Assembly: GCF_009017415.1 (NCBI RefSeq) | Contig: NC_092408.1 | Location: 1,550,001-1,614,000 of the forward strand | Direction: 5' to 3' | Length of the DNA: 64,000 nt | Origin: Aspergillus flavus | Taxonomy: Eukaryota > Ascomycota > Eurotiomycetes > Eurotiales > Aspergillaceae | In this document: positions 22,543 through 34,236 of the stretch, one piece after another | Layout of the letters: each line of letters starts with the position of its first letter | Position numbering within the stretch: position 1 is the first letter of the stretch | Notes under the pieces: generated by a model | Told to the model about the DNA's origin: nothing | Databases searched by the model: none | Seen by the model: the letters and a program-made list of their open reading frames with translations, nothing else | Position numbers and translations under genes: made by a program

Positions 22543-24950
22543 TCAGATTCCATTGTAAATCTGGTGACCCGCAAGCGTAAACTCTCCCTTGTGAGTGTCC
22601 TTTGGGTCCACGTGCTCTGCTTTGATATGGCGCGCGGTCAACGCAAAGCGCAATTTGCTCTCAGGGATAACCTCATGCTAAAACAACTGTCAGATTAAAA
22701 CTTATTTTCGCATTATCCCATATACATACCTCATGGTATTTCTGCAGACTTTCACCATGCATTACAACCATGTCTCCGTGGTGAATATCCAGTTTAATAC
22801 ACGGTTTGGCTTCGCATTGGGTACGGTTGTTCTTGAAGAGCTCGTTTCGGCATTTGTTATACTTTGTTTGTGTAATCATTCCATGCTCGAATTCAGCTTT
22901 CCATGTCTGCCTTTGCAACTGGAACGCGCAGCCTGGAAGCACTGGATCGTTCTCAAGTAAAATGTTCCTGCTGCTCTGCCCCTTGTAGTACTTTGATTTC
23001 ATGCGGATCTGCATGGTAGACCGAGCCCCCAGCGATAGTGTCGCAATAGTAGGGCCAAGGGACGTTTCGCCGTCGTCATGATACTAAAGGTGTTAGCAAC
23101 AGCTGCATATATCCCTAGCCCTCTTTGTTGCCTTCTCCACCTTGGTGCAAATAACCTCCTTGATAGATGAAAGATGAGATAGTACTGACTCCGATCTTCA
23201 TGTTCGCAAAATATCCGAGCACCAGCATTTCATTTGGTGGATAGGACGTATGTCCAGTCAGATGCACAGCTTGCTCAGTCGCCCATTGCAGACGGCCTAA
23301 CGCGTGTAGAACTGGCCCAGGAGCCTCACCAAAGCCTTTGCAATTCACTGGTGCAACATACTTATACGGGTTACCCTAAAACAATATCAGATGATGCTCA
23401 CCACATGATAAGATGTCAAGAGACGGAACTGACATAATTAACTGCAAAGTGCGCAGTAAGCGTGCCAGTAACTACAGAGATATTTGTTAGATGCTCGCCG
23501 ATAGAAACTGCAATCGAGACAATGCCAACTTACCCACGGCATTTCTCAAAGGAAATCTCTGCAACCCAAGTTCAGCCATCTGCAATTGCGTAAACATGGT
23601 GTTTGGTCCGTTAGGGTGGTTATTTATGTCTCTATTCGACACCAGGTGCGTAACATGACCGACTCCTGGAATATTATAGACTAACCTCCTGTATGGAGCC
23701 AGTGAGTTATCGTCAACCTCTGGAGTCATGAACTTGTCATCAGGCATAAAGGCTCGCTTCTGGGGAGCGATTTCGAGAGTATCAATGACAGATCGTAAGG
23801 ACACAACTGGCATTCGTGTCATTTTCTCAAAGGTGCATGAATGCTGAGGTTGAGTCGAAATAGAGGTACTATCGTCACTGCACTTCCAGCCTCTCCAAAA
23901 CTTTCGTGAGATACATTTGCGGCACTGTGGGCATACAATCCCTTTCCAAGCCACTCTACTGGTCGCTACACTTGCGTCATCCTCATCAAAAGTGCTGAGC
24001 AGGTCTGGTATCAGGCTGTGGTGAGGTTTTATGACGGGGTCCGGGGCCATCCGATAGCTCAGGAACTTTTGGTGGTAGGTGAGGTTCGCAGGAGCGGCCA
24101 ACGCTCCAATTTTAAAGAAACGGGTGCAGGATGGCTGTAGACACATCCAGCCTTGGTGAAATACCTGAAAGCTCCTGTGGTTACATGCATTGCACTCAAC
24201 TGAGTTTGGTCTGCTTGCAAAATCACGTTCTTGAAGAGAGGGCGGTGGTAACGACCCTTTGTCCGCCCACCAGCTCTTGCTCTGGAGATCCAACTTCTCA
24301 TAGCGCACCTTCGCAGCAATACGCTTGCCAATACATTCAAACCAGATATTCGTGATGCGGAAGTAACCCATCACATTATACGGGTGCGGGACCATTTTCC
24401 CCAAGACAGTGTTGTGCTCCCCTATTTTATCATTAATAAGGATCATTTCACATTGTCAGGCACGGTGTAGTTACCGATAATAACTCCGACGGGAACCTTC
24501 TGCTCCATGCTGTTCATGAGACATTTTACCAGAAGATCTTTCTTTGCTTGATCCTTGACGCGAACCAAATCTCCGTTCGCATTCTTAGAGCATGAGCCAC
24601 CTCTGCAAAGAAGTGAAGGTCTTAGTGTGAGAATGACATGAGGCAAGTCGAGCTATTGTACCTACATCCTGGTTATTACCACTTCTTCATCAATGTATGA
24701 GCGTTCTCCCGAGTCGCGATCAACCAGAACCCCCCAGGCCAGACCATCTTTATGATATATGCCACCTTGAACGGCTCGAAACCATGGAAGGGTGTCACCT
24801 AATTCCGAGCGGAACTTCATCCATTGGTTAGCAAGGATATAAGAATAGTGTCCAGCTACGTACATTTGCCCATGCTGGAGGTTCCCCATTAACGGCAGAA
24901 GGTAATGAAACCTCAGCCCCTGCGGTAGCCCTCTTCCTCTTCGCAGGCAT
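22543..24950 (-). CDS. SRA-like region plus AlkB-type 2OG-Fe(II) dioxygenase
   Basis: Eight exons (24950-24864, 24814-24666, 24602-24475, 24421-23534, 23471-23434, 23375-23190, 23083-22730, 22677-22543) with closed phases give 654 aa. Residues about 36-165 resemble an SRA-YDG domain: IYHKDGLAWG, ERSYIDEEVVITR, then GGSCSK, PVGVIIG and YFRITNIWFE. Two Cys clusters follow, C198xxC201 with C215 and C220, and C285xxC288xxC291 with C302 and C317, both likely zinc-binding. The C-terminal dioxygenase has HxD (His494, Asp496), GDMVVMHG, distal His611, and Arg620 and Arg626 in the AlkB RxxxxxR pattern that binds 2-oxoglutarate. A basic N-terminus (PAKRKR) suggests nuclear entry. The dioxygenase call is firm; the SRA call rests on pattern resemblance only. 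Oxidative demethylation of modified DNA or RNA is inferred. Confidence 0.82.
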
Positions 24951-26101
24951 GTGTATATTATGTCTTAATGCTTCGCATCAATAATAAAGATAATGGACTC
25001 CTTGGGCATCGGGGCTTCAGGCTCGTGACAATTCAGGTATATAGGAGTATTTAGTATAGGAGAAAGATAGAGAAGGACATATTCATAGAATCATTAGATC
25101 AAGAGTGATTGCTAATCATTCGCAAGTGAGATAATTATAGGGTAAATGTTGAATCAGAATGAACTATGTACTGTGGCAGAGTGCTTTAAGATCATTTACT
25201 TCTACCTAGATGGCAAACCACCTGACCGGCCTCACCGCCCATACCGCTTCGTGAGGCCTTAGGGCCTTTATAATATCTATGGAGATCGGTATCAGACATA
25301 AGGTTGGAGGCCTGATTCAGGAGATCTCAAAGCATATTGAAGGCCGTGGTCAGAGCTGACAGCAATCCTACTCAATATTGAAATTTTCATGTATAGATTA
25401 TCAGTAGAGCCTTTGAATAGTTTTAAATCGCCCTCGTAGATCAATCATTCTATAAAAATCGACAGAGCAATTAATAGTGAATTGCTTGGCAAACACACCC
25501 ACCACTATGGGATCGAGTCAAAGTAGATTTAGTAATTTCATTTGAGTGGGTGAATGCAGACGTAGATTTTCCCATTCCCGACGGTGCAAGGAGAGAGAAC
25601 TCCACAGCCTAATTAATAGGCTAGTTTATAGTTAGGGGCTTAATTTCATCATAAGTGGAGCTTTTGCACCGATTCAGAAAGACCCTCGGCTCACCATCGC
25701 ATATCCGAGGGCAATCCTTCACTAATCATTATCATGCCGAACTACACAGCTTCGACAGGGTGCGAGTTTGATAAAAGATTTGTTCAAAGGGTGGAATATG
25801 TAGAAGGAAATAGTTCAGAATACTAAATTTAGAGGGCACGGGGTCGATGACAATAATACTGATATAATATGCATAATCTCGGAAATTCTGTGCAGAGTGG
25901 CCACGGCTCGGTCATTTCTCCGGGCTGTTACTACGAGTAAGAACCATAAAGAGCTTTCCCCGCACTAGGATTGGAGCGACCCCCGGCTTATTATTCTTCT
26001 CCCCTCACGTCCTATTCGCTTCTTTTCTTTCACATAGCTCTCTCCTTTTTCTTTGTCTTTGCATAGATCTCAATCGTACTCAAAACCTTGACCCTGCCAA
26101 A
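24951..26101. other. Divergent intergenic region
   Basis: About 1.15 kb, AT-rich, between two divergent genes. A CT-rich leader precedes the start at 26102. No coding signal. Confidence 0.5.
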
Positions 26102-28131
26102 ATGGTCTTCACTCCTCAGAAAGGGGCGGGAGAATTACCCGCAATCCCTGATAATATTCCTATCAGCGAATTTATGCTCAACGATCAATATGGAAGAAAC
26201 CCGCTTCAAAAGTCGAGAGATCCCTTCACTTGTGGAATTACTGGGAAATCCTACTCAGGAGCCCAGGTGGCGGAGCGAGTCGATTATCTCGCTCGAGCAT
26301 TAGCGAAGGAGTTCAACTGGGCCCCAAATCAGGGTACGGAATGGGACAAGACATTAGCGGTCTTCAGTGTGAACACGGTACGTTTCAAAAACAAAATGTA
26401 GAGACATTCATGGCTAATCGCCCCTTCATTCAGATTGATACACTTCCTTTGTCCTGGGCGACCCATCAGTTGGGAGGAATTGTTTCGCCCGCCAACGCGG
26501 CTTACTCTGCGCCCGAGCTGAAGCATCAGTTGGTTGATTCTCAAGCGAAAGCTCTATTCACCTGTGCCCCCTTGCTGTCCACTGCCCTGGAGGCGGCGTC
26601 CTTGGCTGGATTCCCGAAGGACCGTATCTATCTGCTTGAGGTTCCCGCCGAACTCACCGGTGGCGCAAGCATCCCTGCGCAATACAAGACCGTCTCACAA
26701 CTCATTGAGGCAGGCAGATCACTACCTAAATTGGAGAGACTCAACTGGGGTCCTGGAGACGGTGCTCGCCGAACTGCATTCTTATGCTATTCCAGTGGGA
26801 CATCTGGCTTACCTGTATGTGTATACCACAACTAGTTATAGATTGAGAGAGACTGACCATTTATCACAGAAAGGAGTGATGATTTCTCATAAGAACGTTA
26901 TCGCAAACGTTCTGCAGATCTCCGCTTTCGAGAAGACCCATCGAGATGCCCTCGCCGCACCAGGAGGTCCCCAACATACTGAAGTCGTGCTGGGCCTGCT
27001 CCCCCAGAGTCATATCTATGCCCTAGTGGTTATGTGTCATACTGGACCCTATAGAGGTGACCAGGTGATTGTGTTACCCAAATTCGAGCTGAAATCATAC
27101 CTTGCCTCTATTCAACACTTCAAGATCGGGTCCCTTTTCTTGGTTCGTACTGTCATTGACTACTGTGGTTTTCTGCTACTAATATCTCTGTCAGGTCCCG
27201 CCAATTATCATTACCATGCTCCGAAACCACGAGGTTTGCAAGAAGTACGACCTCAGCTCGGTGAAATCTCTGTTCACTGGGGCAGCTCCTCTGGGTATGG
27301 AAACAGCCGAGGATTTCCAAAAGATGTACCCCGGTGTTACAGTTCGGCAAGGCTATGGTAAGCTTCAATTACCTAACGGCGAGATATGTGCACAGTTGAC
27401 TAATGCTTGCCTACAGGTTTAACCGAGACATGCACGGTCGTGGCCTCGACTCACCCCAACGACATCTTCCTCGGATCCTCCGGTACCCTCATCCCTGGTG
27501 TTGAAGCACGCATCGTTTCCCCAGAAGGCCAAGAAATCACAAGCTATGACACTCCAGGTGAACTTGTGGTCCGCAGTCCAAGTGTGGTACTAGGATACCT
27601 CAACAATGAGAAGGCTAACAAAGAAACCTTTGAAAACGGATGGATGCGCACTGGTGATGAAGCCGTATTCCGCTTAAGCCCGAAGGGAACTGAGCATGTG
27701 TTTATTGTGGACCGTATCAAGGAGTTAATTAAGGTCAAGGTTTGTTCTTCCGTACCATGGTGATACAAAGTTTGAGTGCCCCCCGCTAATAAGAACTTCA
27801 GGGTTTGCAAGTTGCCCCTGCAGAGCTTGAGGCCCACCTACTCACCCATCCTGCCGTCGCTGATTGTGCCGTCATTGCTATTCCCGACGAGGCTGCCGGT
27901 GAAGTTCCGAAGGCCATCGTCGTCAAATCTGCCTCGGCTGATAAGGATGATGAGAAGACGATACAGTCGATCAAGAAGTATGTGGAAGAACATAAGGCTC
28001 GGCACAAGTGGTTGAAGGGTGGTATTCGCTTCGTTGAGGCTGTTCCCAAGAGTCCCAGTGGCAAGATCTTGCGTCGCTTGCTTCGGGACCAAGAGAAGGA
28101 GGAGCGCAGGCGCGCTGGTGCGAAGCTGTAG
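26102..28131 (+). CDS. Peroxisomal 4-coumarate-CoA-ligase-like acyl-CoA synthetase
   Basis: Adenylate-forming enzyme of the ANL superfamily that activates a carboxylic acid to its CoA thioester. Six exons (26102-26377, 26434-26814, 26870-27142, 27195-27357, 27417-27739, 27802-28131) give 581 aa. Core motifs are YSSGTSGLPKG (P-loop, rebuilt across intron 2), QGYGLTET (rebuilt across intron 4), GWMRTGDE, DRIKELIKVKG (hinge, rebuilt across intron 5) and the catalytic Lys in PKSPSGKILRR. The protein ends in AKL, a type 1 peroxisomal targeting signal. Fungal relatives include aryl-acid ligases such as the phenylacetyl-CoA ligase of Penicillium. The actual acid is not known here. Confidence 0.93.
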
Positions 28132-28829
28132 ACAGTGTAAGATTTCATGGTTAGCCTTAATCAAATAGATATCATTACTTATGATCTGTATCTACATGCT
28201 CTTGTTGTACAACTTGGCCATGATAGCTTTCATGTTCTTTTTTAAATTATGTTTTTGTTTTTCAATAGCATAGTATGTATAAGTGGAATTCAATATCGTG
28301 AGTTATCCTCCAGTATATATATTTGCCCCTCACACGCGATGTAAGAGCCCAGAGTTGTTACTTATAGGAACGGACAGGGCCTTGAGAAAAGCGAAACATG
28401 TGACAGTACTAGAATTAACACCAGTCCCATCAGTAAACATATGGTGCTCTGATTGTCATGAGTTGTACGGTCCACATTAATATTTTGGAACATTCATGGC
28501 GGTTCGTGAAAGCATTACGATTATAAAGCAATCGGAGACTTAGGCTAGCTGTTTGCAGTGTTTGACTTGGGCGCGGGGAGAATTTATCGAATTTCTAAGC
28601 GCGGGGCCTTATCGCTATAATTTACTGATCAGCTAAAAAATCTCCTCGCAGCTCGTCAATTGTCGCAAAGTTTTATTTGTATTCTGCGACATATAGGACT
28701 GAAAGGGAGAATCATTATATATAAAGTCCCCAGCTCTGAGGTGTCATCAACTGCATCTTTCCTTCACATTACAATACCCCTCCAAGTCAATAGTACTTGG
28801 CTTTTTTACGATACCATATAACCAACACA
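28132..28829. other. Intergenic region with SQT1 promoter
   Basis: 3' flank of the CoA synthetase and promoter of the WD-repeat gene. No coding signal. Confidence 0.5.
28717..28725 (+). promoter_or_regulatory. TATA-like box upstream of SQT1
   Basis: TATATATAA run about 105 bp before the start codon at 28830. Confidence 0.4.
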
Positions 28830-30383
28830 ATGTCTTCCTCCCAAGATCCTCACCACGAGGCAGAAGATGCCTACGTGGAGGCTGATGAGGCGGAGGAAAT
28901 CTTCCAGCGCGATGAGGATCACCCTATGGACTCCGATGGCGAGGACGGCGACGAGCCCATGACCTACGAACAGGAGGAAATCACCCTGGAGAATGATTCT
29001 TCCGCTCATTTTGATCTTCACTCAGACTCGCTCTTCTGCATTGCTCAGCACCCTATCCACAACTCTATTGTTCTCACTGGCTCCGGCGACGATACCGCAT
29101 ACATCTTCGATTCCACACCAAACACCGAGCGTCCTCTTCTCCCACAAAGCTACGAGTCGAACCCTCAACCGAAAAAGGAGCGCGAATCTCTGCAGCCTAT
29201 TGCAAAGATTGAAGGCCACAAGGATACTGTTAACGCAGTTGCGTTTACCGGACCCAAGGGTGAATATGCCGTGACCGCAGGTTTGGATGGCCAGCTGCGT
29301 GTATGGCGCGATACTACTCCCCAGTTGACTGGCCAGGCTTGGGAGTTTGTCGCAGAGGCGCAGGAGGTAGAGGAAATTAACTGGATTGCTGTTTGCCCGT
29401 GCGAGAAGGGTGACGAGGAGAATAGCAATGTCATTGCTATTGGAGCAAATGACGGTAGCGCTTGGGTATTCCGCATTGACCACAACGACACCGCTCAGCC
29501 CATTACGATCATGCAGACGTTCTTCCAGCACACCGGATCCTGTACTGCAGGTGCCTGGACGCCCGATGGAAAGCTGCTCGCGACTGTCTCGGAGGATGGC
29601 AGCTTTTACGTGTATGACGTCTTTGGTGCCGCCGCCGCCGCCGGTATCTCTTACTCTGCTGGTACCAGTGCCGTCGTTGGATTGACCCCGGAGGACCAGC
29701 GGTTTGCAGTTGATGGAGGACTTTATTCGGTCGCGATTGCGCCAGATGGTGCATTCGCTGCTGTTGGTGGTGCGGAAGGTCACATCAGAATTGTCGGTCT
29801 TCCTCGTCTTGCGTCTGGCGGCGCTGCAGCATCTAAAGCGAAGGGTAAGGGGGCCGCCTCTCAGTCAACCGGTGCTGCTGCTGGTACTATCTTGGCCTCT
29901 CTTCAGGCTCAGTCTGACGGCATTGAGACTTTGTCATTCTCTTCCCCTCCTTTGAGTCTCCTCGCTGCGGGCTCGGTAGATGGATCAATTGCCCTGTTCG
30001 ACACCGCCCACCGCTTCGCTCTCCGCCGCCATATCAAGGAGGCGCATGAGGGTGCCGTAGTCAAGGTTGAGTTCCTTCAGGGTCGCTCTGCCCCAGCCTC
30101 GTTGCCTCCCCGTGGTCCGATTGCATCTGCTGCATCTGGACAGGGCCAGCCGTGGCTTCTCACTTCCGTCGGCATGGACGGTATCGTAAGGCGGTGGGAT
30201 GCGCGCGGTGGTACTGCAGCTGCCGCACAGGGTCTGTTGAAGGAATGGAAGGGTCACTTGGGTCTCACAGAGAACTCGGAGGGCGAGCAAGCCGGTGGTG
30301 TTATGGCCTTTACCCAAAGTCTGGATGGAAAGCGTGTTGTTACGGCGGGTGATGATGGCATTTCATTCGTCTTCGAAGAGTAA
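28830..30383 (+). CDS. SQT1: Sqt1/AAMP-type WD40 protein, Rpl10 chaperone
   Basis: Intronless 517-aa WD-repeat protein. The very acidic N-terminus (residues 1-50, many Glu and Asp) followed by LHSDSLFCIAQHP matches the Sqt1/AAMP family. Successive blades are visible: VLTGSGDDTAYIFD, VTAGLDGQLRVWRD, ATVSEDGSFYVYD, AAGSVDGSIALFD and TSVGMDGIVRRWD, ending with VTAGDDGISFVF. In yeast Sqt1 captures nascent ribosomal protein Rpl10 (uL16) and delivers it to the 60S subunit, and that role is expected here. An Ala/Gly/Lys insert (SGGAAASKAKGKGAA) lies between blades. The Met at 28830 begins the conserved acidic segment. Confidence 0.9.
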   Translation: MSSSQDPHHEAEDAYVEADEAEEIFQRDEDHPMDSDGEDGDEPMTYEQEEITLENDSSAHFDLHSDSLFCIAQHPIHNSIVLTGSGDDTAYIFDSTPNTERPLLPQSYESNPQPKKERESLQPIAKIEGHKDTVNAVAFTGPKGEYAVTAGLDGQLRVWRDTTPQLTGQAWEFVAEAQEVEEINWIAVCPCEKGDEENSNVIAIGANDGSAWVFRIDHNDTAQPITIMQTFFQHTGSCTAGAWTPDGKLLATVSEDGSFYVYDVFGAAAAAGISYSAGTSAVVGLTPEDQRFAVDGGLYSVAIAPDGAFAAVGGAEGHIRIVGLPRLASGGAAASKAKGKGAASQSTGAAAGTILASLQAQSDGIETLSFSSPPLSLLAAGSVDGSIALFDTAHRFALRRHIKEAHEGAVVKVEFLQGRSAPASLPPRGPIASAASGQGQPWLLTSVGMDGIVRRWDARGGTAAAAQGLLKEWKGHLGLTENSEGEQAGGVMAFTQSLDGKRVVTAGDDGISFVFEE

Positions 30384-30865
30384 TCTAGTCAGTCAAAAAT
30401 GAACACATCGATTAGCGCGATTTATATGCTCCAACCACAACCCCCTTTGACAGCCATTGCGAGCTAGCGCATCACGTTACGTAGTACACTGTAGTAATCA
30501 CTAAGCCCAAGTACAAGACAAGAGTCCCATACCAGAACGAAAAAAGTACAGTCTTGATATAACGAAAACCAGATAGATACTATGTACACCGGACAAATTC
30601 CAAACAACCCAAGCGCCGACTTAGAGCAAGGGCGCGCGTCATGACCATCAGAATACTTTATTTCCCGCTCGTCCGAGCGTCCCCAGAACAGATTCACTAC
30701 ATCGCACCCCCTTGTATGAAACCTAAATGCCGCAACCCTTCCTGGTATACGGACGTCTTCGTCTGCAACCCGGGGTATCCTCGTCTTTTTAACCCATTGA
30801 TATCGGTCGGCGGTTCGTCGTGTTATTCCTCCCGTTCTCAATGCATTGAATTCAATTGGGCTGGT
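30384..30865. other. Convergent 3' intergenic region
   Basis: 3' flanks of SQT1 and the complex I subunit gene. No coding signal. Confidence 0.5.
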
Positions 30866-31172
30866 TTAGTGGTGTCCGTCGCCGTGATGGTCGTCGTGCT
30901 TCATGAAGACGGCCTCGTATGCGCAGTATCCGGCGAAGGCAACGCTGGCGATACCGAAGCCGGGGAAGATACGCTTGAAACGGTTGAAGCGACTGAAGGG
31001 GCCGGTGTATCTCCAGGCCTCACTGCAAATGGGTTAGTAAGGGCAATTGCAGAGAGATCATGCGTGAGACGCACTAGCGAGCCCAAGGGTCCTTCTTTGC
31101 CCAGACCGACCGGGGAGAAGCGGCGGCCTTGAATTCCTTGATGTCGAAACCGGTGGGGTTCGTGCCGGCCAT
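30866..31172 (-). CDS. NDUFB3: NADH:ubiquinone oxidoreductase subunit B12 (NDUFB3)
   Basis: An 84-aa accessory subunit of mitochondrial complex I in two exons (31172-31075, 31022-30866) with a 52-nt intron holding a TACTAAC branch site. The diagnostic family motif KDPWARYEAWRY is rebuilt across the splice junction; mammalian B12 has DPWGRNEAWRY. One membrane span (FGIASVAFAGYCAYEAVF) and a His-rich C-terminus follow, as in other B12 proteins. It belongs to the membrane arm of complex I. It is divergent from caf1 across 364 bp. Confidence 0.93.
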
Positions 31173-31536
31173 GGTGAGCGGATAAGATGGAGAACTGGGA
31201 AAAGTCGGCGTCAATGGGTAGGCGAGCGAAAGTACAAGAGGTTCGACACCCGAGTCCGCAGGTTCCGGGGTACAATGGAAGGTGGGGAACAGAAGGGGGC
31301 AAGATGACTTTTGATTGATTAAGCGGGAGTGGGAGCGAAGTTGAAGCTGTACAGGAACGTAGAAGTTGAGGCTTGGCGCGCTAAGCCGAATACGGAGCAA
31401 AGAAGCTGTCCGCCTTCTCGACTCGACCTGCGAGCGACTTGTCTGTCCAGCGTGAAAAAGGCCCGACCACTCGATTCACCCAACCCCCCATCACATTTCA
31501 GATGCATGACGAGCTGTCCACGTTACAGTTTACAAC
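31173..31536. promoter_or_regulatory. Shared divergent promoter region (NDUFB3 / caf1)
   Basis: Only 364 bp separate the start codons of two divergent housekeeping genes, so the region must carry both promoters. No TATA box stands out. Confidence 0.6.
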
Positions 31537-33105
31537 ATGCCACCTCCTGTCGGCAGATACGGGCCTACTGGCCTAAGCGGCCCCTACACACATTTACAAC
31601 AAGCCCACCTTCAACAACAACAGCAACCTCAACACCATCCGGCTCATGCCCAGTCGGCTAACACAGCTCTCCCACCTCCCTCCCTTGGCGGCCATCCTGG
31701 TTTCGCCGCCGGCAACCCGAATACCAATATCAATCCTTTCACACTCTCCGGAACCGGTATTGCGAACGGCATGTCTGTCGCTGGATTTGGCGGCGCCGCA
31801 GATGCTGGCGGCACCGGCCTTGCCAGCCATGCGGCTCAGATGGGCTTCGCGAGAGGGGCCCAGATGCAGCAACAACAACTCCATCAAACTCATGACGGTC
31901 GGTTAGCACTCGAGGCGAAAGCGGGCGCCGTGAAGACAAGAATACGGGATGTATGGAAGCACAACTTGGCCCAAGAAATGGCCGTGCTGCGGCAGTTGGT
32001 GGAGAAGTATCCGTATATTAGCATGGTGAGACTGCGACTAGATGATTCCGGGAAACCGGATCGCCAGATGATTCTGGAGGCGGCAATTTCTGCCTAGTTT
32101 CTGAGATCTGAAAAGCTAACGATAACTTAGGATACCGAGTTCCCCGGTATCGTTGCACGTCCCATCGGAGCGTTTACGAACAAGGCGGATTACCATTATC
32201 AGACTCTCCGGTGCAACGTCGATCTCTTGAAGATGATTCAGCTGGGAATAACCCTGTTCTCTGCTGAAGGCGAGGTACCGCCGCCCAATGCTACGGATGC
32301 GAATGGACAACCCCTAGGGAATAGTCTGGTGCCGGCTCCCTGCACCTGGCAATTTAACTTCCGGTTTTCGTTGGAGGATGATATGTACGCACAAGAATCT
32401 ACGGCAATGCTCGCCAAAGCCGGTATCGATTTCTCCATGCATGACAAGAATGGCATCGATCCCTTCGAGTTCGGTGCGCTTTTGATCAGCTCAGGCCTCG
32501 TCCTGCTGGATGACGTTCACTGGGTGTCATTCCACTCTGGCTACGATTTTGGCTACTTGATGAAGATCATGCTCTGCAAGCCTCTACCCGAGAACGAAGA
32601 GGAATTCCACAAACTTCTCAATATTTTCTTCCCGTCGCTGTATGATATCAAATACTTGATGAAGCACGCCGGGCGCAACCAGGCCGTCAACGATACTCCT
32701 CTGACACCAGCCGCCGCCCAGATTCTCACCAACCTTGGTCAAAAGTCGGGACTTCAAGATATTGCCGATGAATTAGGTGTCAAACGGGTCGGCATTGCTC
32801 ATCAGGCGGGGTCCGATTCGCTTGTCACGGGCGAAATTTATTGGAAGATGCGACAGTTGGTTTTCAACGGCAGCATTGACGAGTCCAAGTACTCTGGACA
32901 AATCTGGGGGTTGAATGGTCAGATGCCAGCGTTGCTGTATCAGATGCCCCATCAGACGCCCAATCTCAACGGGGCTACGATCTACTCTGCTGCTGGCACG
33001 CCGAGCACACCCAATGCCGGTACACCCCAGCACCAGGGACTGGGCACACTGACACCTGGCGCTGTCGGCGGAGTCTTGGGACAATTTCAGGTTGGGAAAG
33101 CATGA
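31537..33105 (+). CDS. caf1: CCR4-NOT deadenylase subunit Caf1/Pop2
   Basis: 3'-5' poly(A) exonuclease of the DEDD family that shortens mRNA tails within the CCR4-NOT complex. Two exons (31537-32025, 32131-33105) with a 105-nt intron give 487 aa. A Gln/His/Gly-rich disordered N-terminus (residues 1-125) precedes the nuclease domain, which starts at IRDVWKHNL. Catalytic residues are Asp164 and Glu166 in DTEFPG (first codons of exon 2), Asp in SGYDFGYL, and the last Asp in GSDSLVTG, with His in GIAHQAGSD. A Thr/Pro/Gly-rich tail follows. The core matches the family across its length. Confidence 0.95.
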
Positions 33106-34236
33106 AAGTCATTTAGCTAAGATCTCATTTGTCAATGGGTGTTAGATTTGGTTGGGGGAGTTTATGATATGCCTTGCATCATTGTTCCTCTGTATCTTTC
33201 CCTTTGTTTGGTCTCTTTGTATGGGCTTCGTGTGTCTGAAATCTTACTGGGAATTGTCGAGTGGCTTCCCCCCTCGGGAACGTTCTCCAGGTTCCTGGAC
33301 GCTATTTGTCTTATTTACCGTTTACCTCGTTCACAGCGATTGCTTTTCTCTCTTTCTCATGGCGGGGGTTGCGGGATGGATACGATATGACGGATGTACA
33401 TAGCATGTAGCACCACGGCGGTGCCTCTATCTCTTCTTATCTTTTTGAGTCGCATTTTCTCGTTGTTTAGGTCTCACATTTCACGGTTCGTCGCCTGAGA
33501 TGCTTCACATTGTCTGGGAGACGGGTGTTTGCGAAGGGTGTACGGTGTTTGTTATATGGCTGGAATATAATTCTCGTTTCACAGGCGCTTCCTGCCTTTC
33601 CTTCCCAATAGCATATTTGGGTTCCCTCCTATAGCCGTAGATAGAACAAAACCAGTTGGGTGATATTGTACGCATGTATGAACTTAGTTTCGGTTACCCT
33701 ACAGATTGACATATCATATCCGACGGAGCGTCTCCAGCCGGTGGATCGACGACCGCTACAGGAATTCCACCTCCCTTGCGTGGACAGTGTGGCCGAGTGG
33801 AAGAACGTCTGTCATGATAGAAGTAATGATATCCGAATGCTTCCCCGCTTTTCAACACGAGTCTCGATCCGAGTTCCAACGCATGCTTTCCGCTGCTTCA
33901 GATACATGCCGCTATACCGGATTTGGAAGGGCGATCCGGGTCTTATCGCGTCGTGACTCTTATCGGCTTTCCCCAGGTTATCAAGTGAGGCAGCTCAGTG
34001 CGTTGCGAAACCCAACCATGCTGCAACTTAAAAAGCAAGGGCCCCCTTCCTGGTCATGGACTCTTTTTTTGCTGCGTTGTGTCACTTTCCTGCATTCTAT
34101 CTGGTTGTTGGTTACACCGACATTGATACCCGGGGACTTTACCAAACTATATAACCCGGTTGACAACCTCCTACTTGAACATTCCTAAGAATCTCTATCC
34201 AAACATCCCACAACTATTCTACGACTTACTTAAATC
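33106..34236. other. Intergenic, promoter of amine oxidase
   Basis: About 1.1 kb with open frames on both strands near 33660-33960 but no family match. A tRNA-like string at 33785-33800 does not complete a tRNA fold. Confidence 0.45.
34148..34155 (+). promoter_or_regulatory. TATA box of the amine oxidase gene
   Basis: CTATATAA, 89 bp upstream of the start codon at 34237. Confidence 0.5.

Noticed and set aside
33785..33890. tRNA-like start (GACAGTGTGGCCGAGTGG)
   Set aside because: The first 18 bases look like a fungal tRNA-Ser 5' end, but no 7-nt anticodon loop, T-arm or matching acceptor 3' strand follows. At best a tRNA fragment.
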